Of a DNA stretch of 24,268 nucleotides, positions 1-6,842 are shown one piece after another. Below the pieces are notes generated by a model. It was given only the letters and a program-made list of their open reading frames with translations, made no database searches and was not told where the DNA came from. The translations under genes were made by a program, and so were the position numbers. The first letter of the stretch is position 1. Each line of letters starts with the position of its first letter. This DNA comes from a bacterium (GTDB lineage Bacteria; Patescibacteriota; Patescibacteriia; Patescibacteriales; JAKAJF01), in the NCBI GenBank assembly GCA_021813875.1, contig JAKAJF010000002.1, positions 1 to 24,268 of the forward strand, in the 5' to 3' direction.

Positions 1-83
1 TAATGAGTATCGACAAGAATGGCGGTTATGGCGATCAGGATGACCACCAAGATGATTCCTCCGATTTTTAAAATTTTTTTCAT
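1..83 (-). CDS. Partial membrane-anchored or exported protein (N-terminus only)
   Basis: An ATG on the minus strand at 83-81 opens a frame that runs off the left edge of the window. The 27 visible residues begin MKKILKIGGIILVVILIA and form two or three lysines followed by a long hydrophobic stretch. That is a typical signal peptide or N-terminal membrane anchor. No functional domain is in view, so the product cannot be named. The gene runs in the same direction as the two small genes to its right and is separated from the GIY-YIG gene by a copy of the interspersed repeat at 134-170. Confidence 0.5.
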   Translation of the reverse strand, partial: MKKILKIGGIILVVILIAITAILVDTH

Positions 84-133
84 AAATATTTAGTCATGCT
101 GGAGCCGGGGCGATGGCGTCTCTTTTTTAACAA

Positions 134-170
134 CGAGATTGCTTCGTCGCTATCGCTCCTCGCAATGACA
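134..170 (+). repeat. Interspersed repeat family A, copy 1 (left bracket of the GIY-YIG gene)
   Basis: The element starts GAGATTGCTTCGTCG and ends CTCGCAATGACA. An inverted copy lies at 473-512 and related copies at 2591-2628, 6740-6776 and 6797-6832. The copy ends five bases from the stop codon of the GIY-YIG gene. Sequences of this type are scattered in many bacterial genomes; that statement is from memory and was not searched. Confidence 0.7.
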
Positions 171-174
171 TTAT

Positions 175-468
175 TTAAATTTTTATTAGATTCTCCCATA
201 AGGGATTGATGCTTTTTATTAAATTGATCTTTTTATCTCTCGAGCCCCCTTTTATCTGTTTTTCTCTCGTTAGGGCCTCAAGAATATCCATAAAAGTCTC
301 ATAATAAACTATCTTATTTATATTATACCTGACAGTGAAGCTATTGCTTTTAATTTTTCTCTTGTGCTGGACATCTCTTTCTAATAAATTATTCGTAACG
401 CCAGTATACAAAACCGAACAACCTTTATTGGTGCTAATGTATACATAATAGTATCTATTTCTATTCAT
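175..468 (-). CDS. Small GIY-YIG superfamily endonuclease-like protein
   Basis: This 97-residue protein matches the small stand-alone GIY-YIG family (UvrC N-terminal-like nuclease fold). The first strand is YYYVYIS (residues 6-12) and the second is LYTGVTNNL (20-28), which corresponds to the YIG element. R31 and H35 sit in the following helix, and the conserved TREKQIKG segment with the likely metal-binding E69 is at 67-74. The family normally begins a few residues before the YYVYI strand. I therefore start at the ATG at 468 (an ATG at 476 is also possible) rather than the upstream TTG at 558, whose extension would translate the repeat at 473-512. No Shine-Dalgarno sequence precedes 468, while a good AAGGAGGT at 555-548 is stranded about 80 bases upstream. 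The gene is clearly AT-richer than its neighbours and is bracketed by inverted repeats, both consistent with transfer. The biological role of these small proteins is not settled. Confidence 0.8.
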   Translation of the reverse strand: MNRNRYYYVYISTNKGCSVLYTGVTNNLLERDVQHKRKIKSNSFTVRYNINKIVYYETFMDILEALTREKQIKGGSRDKKINLIKSINPLWENLIKI

Positions 469-472
469 TTTT

Positions 473-512
473 GTCATTGCGAGGAGGAGTTTAGGACGAC
501 GAAGCAATCTTT
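473..512 (-). repeat. Interspersed repeat family A, copy 2 (right bracket, inverted)
   Basis: Read on the minus strand it begins AGATTGCTTCGTCG and ends CTCGCAATGACA, so both ends match copy 1 at 134-170 in opposite orientation; only the middle differs. It lies directly before the likely ATG of the GIY-YIG gene and may supply or disrupt that gene's leader. Confidence 0.7.
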
Positions 513-597
513 GAACTATTAATAACTTTTTACCAAAAATAATTTTTACCTCCTTCAAGCAAAGTTATTTTTCCCTCCTTTTTTCATAATCTTTTGA

Positions 598-954
598 TTA
601 AAAAGTCTCGATTTCCCAGCCGCCGGAAGCGTCCTGGACGAATTTCATCCGGCCGCCGTTCCCCAAGTCATAGGTGTCTTCCCCTTCCTTGGTGATCTTG
701 TCGGGCAGACCGGCGGCCCAGCGGTCGAGCTTTTCCCTGTCCGAGAAAGCGTCACGATAGCTATTCCTATTCTTCGCCGCTATCATGGCCAGGGCGGCGT
801 CATAATTCTTGTCCAAGAGCGCCTGATGGAACTTGGCGTAAGCTTCTTCGGGAGTCTTGGTGCCCGACCGCCCCGAGCCTTTCCAAAGATAAAATCCCGA
901 AGCCAGGAGAAGGATCAAAACCAGGCCGAAAATGATCTTTTTATTTTTAGACAT
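598..954 (-). CDS. Small membrane-anchored protein of unknown function
   Basis: The product is about 118 residues from the ATG at 954. It begins MSKNKKIIFGLVLILLLASG, a lysine-rich start followed by one hydrophobic segment (about residues 6-23), so it is a signal anchor or exported protein. The remaining ~90 residues contain TPEEAYAKFHQALLDKNYDAA, an amphipathic opening helix, and end in short strands with WEIETF. This layout resembles NTF2-like/DUF4878-type lipoprotein domains, but the match is only by general look. An upstream extension to 1008 exists; it adds a second hydrophobic stretch and is AT-rich, so I prefer 954. No Shine-Dalgarno sequence is visible. The gene is divergent from the DUF1259 gene, with about 95 bases between the starts. 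Confidence 0.65.
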   Translation of the reverse strand: MSKNKKIIFGLVLILLLASGFYLWKGSGRSGTKTPEEAYAKFHQALLDKNYDAALAMIAAKNRNSYRDAFSDREKLDRWAAGLPDKITKEGEDTYDLGNGGRMKFVQDASGGWEIETF

Positions 955-1049
955 GTGTTGAAAATTTAATATTATTTCTATTATAAGCCAAAATTTAAGA
1001 GGGCGCAAATTTCATAATTTTTTAATAAGGAAAGCTTATACTCGATTCC

Positions 1050-1988
1050 ATGAACAGATTTTCCAAAGAATTCTTATTCGGTCTCTTATTGATAACCGGG
1101 GCGACTGCCCTGGCGATCAATCTTTCTCTGTTCAACTTCTTCGGCGGACTCAGGCCCGACCCGGCCGAAGGCCAGAACTTCGACCCGCAGGAGCTCGCCC
1201 GGCTCTTGGGTGGGCAGGGTGAGCAGCGGCCGGGCGGCGTCTTTAAAATTCTTCTTCCCAGAAATGATTTAAATGTATCTATACAGGGAGCGAAACTGAA
1301 TCCGGCCGCTTATAGCTCTCATGTTGAATTTTTAGGAGATGACAAAGAGGCCATGGTTATGGGCGATCTGGTCTTAACTCAGAATGAAGTTAATGAAGTC
1401 ATGCCTAATCTTAGTGAAAATAATATAGACATAACTGCTATCCATAATCATTTTTTGGGAGAGACTCCCCGTCTTGTCCAAATCCACATTCATGCCGCAG
1501 GCGATCCTCAAAAAATAGCCAAAAATATCCACGATGCTCTTTTTTATAGCGGCATCCGGTTTAATGCCGGCCCTTCTTCTCAGGCAATCGGCCCCAATAG
1601 CTTAAATACCCAGGAAATTAATAGTATTTTAGGTTTAAAAGGAATCACCAAGGATGGTGTTTACCAGGTGAGCGTACCGCGGGCCGAGACCATCACCGAT
1701 AACGGGCAGACCATCCCGCCGGCCATGGGAGTAGCCACTTCCATCATCTTCCAACCCATAGATCCAAACACGGCCGCCACTACCGGCGATTTCGTACTTT
1801 TAGCTAATGAAGTCAATCCGGTCATCAAATCCCTGGAAGACGCTGGCATTTACGTGACCGCTCTCCATAACCATACCCTGACCGAGCAGCCCCGCCTCTT
1901 CTATCTCCATTTCTGGGGCGGCGGCAAAGAAGCCGACCTGGCCCGCGGCCTGAAGGCGGCTTTGGACAAGACTAATAGTTTAAAATAA
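1050..1988 (+). CDS. Exported two-domain DUF1259 (LppY/LpqO family) protein
   Basis: This 312-residue protein begins with a hydrophobic export segment or anchor (about residues 8-31). Two copies of the DUF1259 fold follow, at about 62-167 and 190-306. Each copy has a GVF/GVYQV-type strand with a conserved LPR/VPR, a GDLVL/GDFVLL segment followed by NEV, then TAIHNHFLGETPRL (residues 129-142) or TALHNHTLTEQPRL (270-283), and a final H-rich strand and helix. The paired histidines H132/H134 and H273/H275, with H146/H148 and H287, look like possible metal ligands. The family is known by name but its biochemistry is poorly defined. TATACT lies eight bases before the ATG and no good Shine-Dalgarno is seen, so the message may be leaderless. 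Base composition changes inside the gene: the first domain (about 1255-1650) is AT-rich and the second is GC-rich. Confidence 0.85.
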   Translation: MNRFSKEFLFGLLLITGATALAINLSLFNFFGGLRPDPAEGQNFDPQELARLLGGQGEQRPGGVFKILLPRNDLNVSIQGAKLNPAAYSSHVEFLGDDKEAMVMGDLVLTQNEVNEVMPNLSENNIDITAIHNHFLGETPRLVQIHIHAAGDPQKIAKNIHDALFYSGIRFNAGPSSQAIGPNSLNTQEINSILGLKGITKDGVYQVSVPRAETITDNGQTIPPAMGVATSIIFQPIDPNTAATTGDFVLLANEVNPVIKSLEDAGIYVTALHNHTLTEQPRLFYLHFWGGGKEADLARGLKAALDKTNSLK

Positions 1989-2061
1989 ATGCTCCGCGAG
2001 GCCCTCCGCGGGCAGCGGTCCCTTTTTTTAGAAAAAAGGGACGGAAAAAAGCGCTCACGAA

Positions 2062-2175
2062 GGGAAAGCCAGGATTTGTTCGTGAAAATTCCTAAGAAGA
2101 TTTCAAACTTGCTGAAGCTTCGAACAGTGAAATACTTCTAAGGAATTTTCACTCCAAATTAATCCTGGATTTCCC
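2062..2175. repeat. Long imperfect inverted repeat (about 114 bases)
   Basis: The left arm runs from GGGAAA at 2062 through CCAGGATT, GTGAAAATTCCT and AGAAG to TTTCA near 2104. The right arm returns TGAAA (2128-2132), CTTCT, AGGAATTTTCAC (2141-2152), AATCCTGG and TTTCCC (ending 2175). The matching blocks occur in strictly reversed order, with a few unpaired bases between them. The loop contains a further AAGCTT-centred palindrome. No ORF is present, so it fits a miniature inverted-repeat element or a structured RNA. Confidence 0.7.
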
Positions 2176-2425
2176 TAGTTCGCCTTCAAAATGCATTTCT
2201 AACGGCGAGCATGGAAAAATTTTGGAATAATTATGAGGGTAAAAAGCGTGTAAAATTTTATTGTTTGAGCGTTAGCGAGTTTAAAATTTTACTAGCTTTT
2301 ATAGCGAATAATCTATCCCGAGTGCTCGGGATTCCTAGCTCGCGCTTTTTGGTTCTTTTATAAAAGAGAACCCCGCGTGGGTAGCGCCTTAACGGAGCGC
2401 GGAACCCGCTGTAGGCAGATCAACC

Positions 2426-2461
2426 GACCTCACCCTACCCTCTCCTTAGTAAGGAGAGGGG
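2426..2461. repeat. Interspersed repeat family B, copy 1
   Basis: GACCTCACCC is followed by a CCCTCTCCTT/AAGGAGAGGG hairpin with a four-base loop. A second copy with the same GACCTCACCC start and a CCTCC/GGAGG hairpin lies at 6676-6710. Confidence 0.55.
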
Positions 2462-2590
2462 TCTTAAATCCCCCTCACTCCGCCTCGGCAAGCCTCTGGC
2501 GAGACGGGCCCCTTTGTTTATCTTAATTTTTATAATGTAAAAGGGGGGCAAAACTTATACGGTTAAGACAGAGGACAAGAGATAAGCCAT

Positions 2591-2628
2591 GAGATTGCCA
2601 CGCTCGCTTTCACTCGCTCGCAATGACA
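2591..2628 (+). repeat. Interspersed repeat family A, copy 3
   Basis: It shares the terminal blocks GAGATTGC and CTCGCAATGACA with the copies around the GIY-YIG gene, but has a different middle. It lies just downstream of the S-layer terminator. Confidence 0.55.
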
Positions 2629-2638
2629 TAACAAAACA

Positions 2639-2664
2639 AAAGCCCCTCCAAAAGGAGGGGCTTT
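2639..2664 (-). terminator. Intrinsic terminator of the S-layer-like gene
   Basis: Perfect 11-base arms AAAGCCCCTCC / GGAGGGGCTTT enclose a four-base loop. On the minus strand they are followed by a T-rich TTTTGTTTTGTT tract. The hairpin lies about 43 bases after the stop codon at 2707. A second, AT-rich hairpin (TTTAACAG/CTGTTAAA, 2673-2695) stands between the stop codon and the terminator and may protect the mRNA 3' end. Confidence 0.9.
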
Positions 2665-2706
2665 CGCGTTATTTTAACAGTTTATAGCTGTTAAAGACTA
2701 CGGCAA

Positions 2707-5700
2707 TTACTTAGTGAAAGTAGAGCCGGTAACCGGCAGGTTCTTTACTAAGTAACCATTTCCGTAGGTAGCGACAGTGCTGTCGTTCCATTTCCAGTTG
2801 GTACCGGTTGAAACGTCAGTGTCGCCAGTAGCGGTCAAATCCATTCTGAAGCTGTTACCAGTGCTCCAAGAGCCGGTAAGATCAGCCTTGACAACGAACT
2901 CGGCGGTCTGATTGGCTCCGATGACGTAATCGCTATCAAGAGTCAAAGTGCCCTGCTGCGCGCTGTTACCAACAGCAGTGTTGGTGTTAGCGTTCAAAGC
3001 AGTGTTCAAGTTGTTCTTGTCATAGATCTTGACGTACTGAGTTGAAGTGGCGGTCAACGTGCCGGAGTAAACCGGAGTGAAACCGACATTCTTCAAGTTG
3101 ATCGGGTTGGCGCCTGCGGTCACGGTGAATCTCATGACTTCGGTGTTGCCGGTAGCGGCAAAGCCGGAAGCCATGTTGGCAGGATTGTCGGAAGCCAAAT
3201 TGACAACCGGAGCGGAAGCGACCAAGACCATCAAGTTAGAAGCGACGTTGTGGACGGCGACATCAGTATTGACGGTATCACCGATCTTGTTGGAGTAAGT
3301 CTCCAGGTTCAAGACCACAGTGTCTCTGGTGGTAGCGCCGCCCTGACCCGTAGAAGTGACGGGGTTCAAGTTGGCGGTGACATCGACGGTGGTACCGGAA
3401 ACTCCGGCAGGGACGGCGATGTTCAAACCAGAAACCTTGGCGTGATAATAAGTGCCATCAAAAGTTACCGGAGCGGTGACGCCAGCTACAGTCAAGGAAG
3501 CGACATCAGTACCGTCGGTAGTGGTGGTAGCCGCATCGCTGTAGATCCTGATGTCCATATCAGTGATGGCGGCAGAACCGTTGGTGGCGACAAATTTGTA
3601 CTGAGCGATCTTGGTAGCGGTACCGCCGACGACTAAAGCGGACGGATAAGCGCTGCTGACCAAGGTCGGAGCAGACAAAGTACCAGCCTGGACGGTGATG
3701 GTCTGGCCCTGGATAGAACCAGATACCGAGTTGCTGGTGGTGGCGCCATGGCCGGTAACAGTCAAGTAAGTGACGGTGGTGCTTCCGGAAGTCACGTTAT
3801 TGACATCGGCGTAGACGTCGACAGTGTGGGTGCCATTTGCCGGGACGGTGAAGTTGACCGGGAAGTTGTAATCGTTAGTACCGACGGCAGGAGACTGAGG
3901 AGTGGTGTTGTCGGTGACGTAAAGATTGGTCAAATCGGACAAAGTGGCGGTAGAAGTAGCCAAACCGACTTTCAAGTTGGTGATGACGACTCCTTCGGCG
4001 GTGCCGGCAGACAAGACGTAAGAACCGATCTTGACCTTCTGGGTGTTCTTCAAGATGTTCTGGCTCTGGACAGCGGTGTTCTTAGAAACGGTCAAAGCGC
4101 CGGAGACGATGGTCAAGGCGTTCTGGCCGCTGTAAGTGGTCTGGCTGGCCGGAGAAGTGGTGATTGAAGTCTGGCCCTGGAAGGCAGCGGCGGGAGCGAT
4201 CAGATTGGCATCGACAGTAGCCATGGTCGAGGTAGCTCCCTGGGTCAAGTCGCCCCTGATCTCCAAAGTGACGGAAGTTCCGGCAGGAATGGTGAACAAG
4301 TTGGTGGTGCCGAAGGTAGGATCGGTAGGATAGGTGTTAGAAGCGGTAGCAAGGTAATTCTTCGAGCTGCCGACCTGAGAACCGTTGACGTACAAAGAAA
4401 CATTGCTCAAACCTTCACCAGTATAAACAGCACCGGATGAAACGGTGAATACCGGGTGAACGGTCAAAGTGGTGATCTTCTCGTCTTCACCATAAGCCTT
4501 CATGGTGTAGCGGCCTAAGGCGACGTTGGTGGTACTCTTCACGACCTGGGTGTTGTTCAAGGAAGTGTCGGTGGTGATGGTGACGCTGCCGTTGCTGATG
4601 GTGGTAGAAGCAGCGCTCTTAGCGAAGGTGCCGCCAGGTACGACGTTGACGCCATAACCGGTCTCAGTCACGACGACATCGGAAGTGGTCTGCAGGCTCA
4701 AGCTGAAGGTCCTGCCAGAACCCTTGACGACATCGGCTCTGACTTCGACAGTGGTGTTGCCGACCTTCAAAAGGGAAGGAGCGGAAGTCAAGTCGAAGAT
4801 GACCATGCCATTGGAATCAATGGAAGTGGTCGAACCGGCCTGGACGCCGTTGACGAACAATTTAATGTTCTGCAAAGCGTCGGAAGGAATGGTGCCGATC
4901 TGCTTGAAGGATAAATACTTCAAGTTAGCATCCTTAACACCGACGGTGAAAGGAGCTGACCAGACGGTGGCCTGGTTGGTGCCAGCGGTGATAGAAGTAC
5001 CAGCGCCGGTAACGGTACCGATGGTTACAGTACCTAAGGTGCTGGAATCAGCGGTAGCGGTGCTCATCAAGTTGCCGGTAGCCGGGAAGGAACCAGAAAC
5101 GGTAGCTCCGTCAGTGGTCACGTCGGAAGCGGCATTGATAGCGACACCGATGGTGGCTCCGGAAGTTCCGCCGATGTCAGCCTTGACGGTAATACTCTTG
5201 GTAGTACCCTTGGCAACGGTAAAGATACCGGTACCATTGTTGAAGGTGACGACGCCGGAGCTCGGAGAAGCCGGATCGGTTAATTTGGTAGTTCCGTCAT
5301 ACAAGTAGACGTTGGTCAAGCTCGAATCAGCGGAAATACCGGTCCTCTTGATCTTGAGGGTGGTAACCTTGACATCACCGTCGTTAGAAGCGGTGAAGTT
5401 GAAGGTGCCCAAGTCGACCAAAGCCTGGCCGACGATGACAGTAGCGGAAGCAGCAGTGTTTGATGCTAAAGCTACGGTCAGGCCGGTGCCCGCGCTAGCG
5501 GATCCACCAGCTCCGGAGGAGGTATCGGTAAGGGTACCCTGAGCTCCGGTGATGTCGGCGCCGGCGGTAGCCGGGGCGGCGATAGTAGCGGTGATGACAT
5601 CATCCCACTTGAAGCGGTTCGCCAAGAAGGCGGCTTCAGTGGTGATCTTGGAAGCAGAACCGTCAGCATTGATGTAGAAAACATCAGCGCTGGTTCCGAA

Positions 5701-6204
5701 TTTTACCAAGCTTCCAGTCGGGTAAGCGGTAGAAGAGACGCTGCCGGAAGCGATCTTGTAATTGGTGAAGAAAGCATCAGGAACATCAACTACTCTCTTA
5801 GCCCAGTTGTCTCCGTATAAAGTCTTAGCAGTAGCTTCATCCGGGATGACAATCAAATTGCCGCTCGGAGTTACCGCGTAAACTTTCGGATCAGTGGTGA
5901 TTTTAACTAATTTGGTTCCGGGTCTGATGGTGACGTTGGATCCTAAAGGATAGGATTCCAATTCGCTCTGGGGAACGGTTACGACCCCGGAGAAATCAGA
6001 GTACCAGGAAAAATAGGTTGATTCGTTAGGGAAAACGTATCTCTTGCCATCAGCGCCCAAGTAATAGACGGAAGAAAGTCCATCCATCTTGATCAAATCA
6101 CCGGCGGAAGCGGCAGCCTTCACGTTAGGGACGGCTACGACGCTCATGGAAAGGACGGTGATCATCATTACGCTGATTACAAGTGCTTTGCGTAATTTTT
6201 CCAT
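2707..6204 (-). CDS. Secreted S-layer-like repeat protein
   Basis: This 1165-residue exported protein has a signal peptide (about residues 1-31, ending NVKA-AASA). Three related ~55-residue repeats follow at about 35-205; the first reads SSVYYLGADGKRYVFPNES (44-62). This N-terminal region recurs, to my knowledge, in abundant surface proteins of Patescibacteria and may attach the protein to the cell. Residues ~240-1150 are Thr/Ser/Ala/Val/Gly-rich and read as roughly six beta-sandwich modules of ~150 residues, several with a 'nvyLydG/ikLFVNG' strand and a 'v.v.aDi/adv' strand. The C-terminus is NLPVTGSTFTK, with an LPVTG pentapeptide but no membrane segment or basic tail after it. The protein is poor in Cys and Trp. 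An AAGGAAAG Shine-Dalgarno precedes the ATG by about nine bases. Codon choice is strongly skewed (GTC, ACC, GGC), as in a highly expressed gene. Calling it the S-layer subunit is an inference. Confidence 0.8.
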   Translation of the reverse strand: MEKLRKALVISVMMITVLSMSVVAVPNVKAAASAGDLIKMDGLSSVYYLGADGKRYVFPNESTYFSWYSDFSGVVTVPQSELESYPLGSNVTIRPGTKLVKITTDPKVYAVTPSGNLIVIPDEATAKTLYGDNWAKRVVDVPDAFFTNYKIASGSVSSTAYPTGSLVKFGTSADVFYINADGSASKITTEAAFLANRFKWDDVITATIAAPATAGADITGAQGTLTDTSSGAGGSASAGTGLTVALASNTAASATVIVGQALVDLGTFNFTASNDGDVKVTTLKIKRTGISADSSLTNVYLYDGTTKLTDPASPSSGVVTFNNGTGIFTVAKGTTKSITVKADIGGTSGATIGVAINAASDVTTDGATVSGSFPATGNLMSTATADSSTLGTVTIGTVTGAGTSITAGTNQATVWSAPFTVGVKDANLKYLSFKQIGTIPSDALQNIKLFVNGVQAGSTTSIDSNGMVIFDLTSAPSLLKVGNTTVEVRADVVKGSGRTFSLSLQTTSDVVVTETGYGVNVVPGGTFAKSAASTTISNGSVTITTDTSLNNTQVVKSTTNVALGRYTMKAYGEDEKITTLTVHPVFTVSSGAVYTGEGLSNVSLYVNGSQVGSSKNYLATASNTYPTDPTFGTTNLFTIPAGTSVTLEIRGDLTQGATSTMATVDANLIAPAAAFQGQTSITTSPASQTTYSGQNALTIVSGALTVSKNTAVQSQNILKNTQKVKIGSYVLSAGTAEGVVITNLKVGLATSTATLSDLTNLYVTDNTTPQSPAVGTNDYNFPVNFTVPANGTHTVDVYADVNNVTSGSTTVTYLTVTGHGATTSNSVSGSIQGQTITVQAGTLSAPTLVSSAYPSALVVGGTATKIAQYKFVATNGSAAITDMDIRIYSDAATTTTDGTDVASLTVAGVTAPVTFDGTYYHAKVSGLNIAVPAGVSGTTVDVTANLNPVTSTGQGGATTRDTVVLNLETYSNKIGDTVNTDVAVHNVASNLMVLVASAPVVNLASDNPANMASGFAATGNTEVMRFTVTAGANPINLKNVGFTPVYSGTLTATSTQYVKIYDKNNLNTALNANTNTAVGNSAQQGTLTLDSDYVIGANQTAEFVVKADLTGSWSTGNSFRMDLTATGDTDVSTGTNWKWNDSTVATYGNGYLVKNLPVTGSTFTK

Positions 6205-6657
6205 AGAAAAATCTTTCCTTTCTTGCTTGATAAAACAGAGGATCGGTCCGAAATGTCCTGGATCGCGCGAGCGCCAAAAGCGCCGGCCGCGGGCAAATCA
6301 GCCGGAATCCCGCTTCCCCACGCCCATATCTGCTCGAATGAGAGAAGGCATGAAAGATGAATTGCATGGGAATTCTCTTCCCACACTCCCGTCCCTCCAG
6401 GAACGGATATAGGTGTGGGGTCATCCCGCCCATCGAGGGCCAAAGGCCCGCTCCTTGTCAGATCCCCGCGTGAGCGGGGTGCATTGCAATCCGGCAAGGT
6501 TAGGCGAGATATAAGCTTGCTGATTTACCTACGTCCCGAAATCTCGGGAGAATAGGCAGATCGGAGATCAAAGTTTTAAGAAGCAAATGTTAATTTAATA
6601 ACAGAACCCTCTTAATCTTTTAATTAAGAGCCGACCTTTATAGGCCTGTTCCTCCGC

Positions 6658-6733
6658 TTAACGCGGATTTTTCAAGACCTCACCCATCCTCCCGACAAGG
6701 AGGAGGGATGTGGAGTTGTGAAATCCGCGCTAA
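6658..6733. repeat. Nested inverted repeat containing repeat family B, copy 2
   Basis: The outer arms are TTAACGCGGATTTTTCA (6658-6674) and TGAAATCCGCGCTAA (6719-6733). The inner arms are CTCACCCATCCTCC and GGAGGAGGGATGTGGAG. The inner part begins GACCTCACCC, like the element at 2426-2461. Confidence 0.6.
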
Positions 6734-6738
6734 ATAAA

Positions 6739-6834
6739 TTGTCATTTCGAGAGAGCGGCAGCGAACGAGAAATCTCGTGAATAGATTTTGAAAGCGGAAT
6801 CTCTCAGCCGCTTAGCGGCATTCGAGACGACAAG
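6739..6834. repeat. Inverted pair of repeat family A copies (copies 4 and 5)
   Basis: On the minus strand 6776-6740 reads GAGATTTCTCGTTCGCTG at its start and CTCTCGAAATGACA at its end, a diverged family A copy. A second diverged copy at 6797-6832 runs in the opposite direction and ends TTCGAGACGACA. Together they form a palindromic unit of about 95 bases next to the stop codon of the DUF5667 gene. Confidence 0.55.
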
Positions 6835-6842
6835 ATCAAGAT

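Larger units (their letters stand above)
1989..2638. other. Non-coding stretch packed with inverted repeats
   Basis: No credible gene is seen between the DUF1259 stop codon and the S-layer terminator. The stretch holds, in order: a CGGTCCCT/AGGGACGG hairpin near 2017-2044; the long hairpin 2062-2175; an AT-rich inverted repeat 2250-2291 nested inside an AAAAAGCG/CGCTTTTT pair (2241-2350); a perfect ATCCCGAG-TG-CTCGGGAT at 2315-2332; a near-palindrome at 2351-2372; repeat B at 2426-2461; and repeat A copy 3 at 2591-2628. It looks like a landing site for small non-autonomous repeats. Confidence 0.6.
6205..6842. other. Long structured gap upstream of the S-layer-like gene
   Basis: No credible gene is seen. 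Near the S-layer gene (6205-6560), read on the minus strand, several GC-rich hairpins are strung together: 6526-6558 (TCCCGA/TCGGGA with outer CCTA/TAGG), 6464-6479 (CCCCGC-tetraloop-GCGGGG), 6437-6449 (GGGCC/GGCCC) and 6380-6419 (CCCACAC/GTGTGGG with inner CCGT/ACGG). An AT-rich section follows, with CTCTTAAT/ATTAAGAG at 6609-6630 that may be part of the promoter or the end of the upstream transcript. Beyond that lie the repeat hairpins at 6658-6733 and 6739-6834. No -35/-10 pair is good enough to call. Confidence 0.55.

Noticed and set aside
2017..2461. CRISPR array
   Set aside because: The repeats here are inverted, differ from each other and are not evenly spaced by unique spacers; no cas gene is present.
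6125..6497. Open frames of about 100 residues upstream of the S-layer-like gene, both strands
   Set aside because: They overlap hairpins and the start of the real gene, have no Shine-Dalgarno and no family resemblance. The region is better explained as a leader or repeat area.
6205..6560. Known riboswitch, RNase P RNA or tmRNA in the S-layer leader
   Set aside because: The hairpins do not carry the conserved cores I know for these classes, and no tRNA-like or pseudoknot signature was seen.
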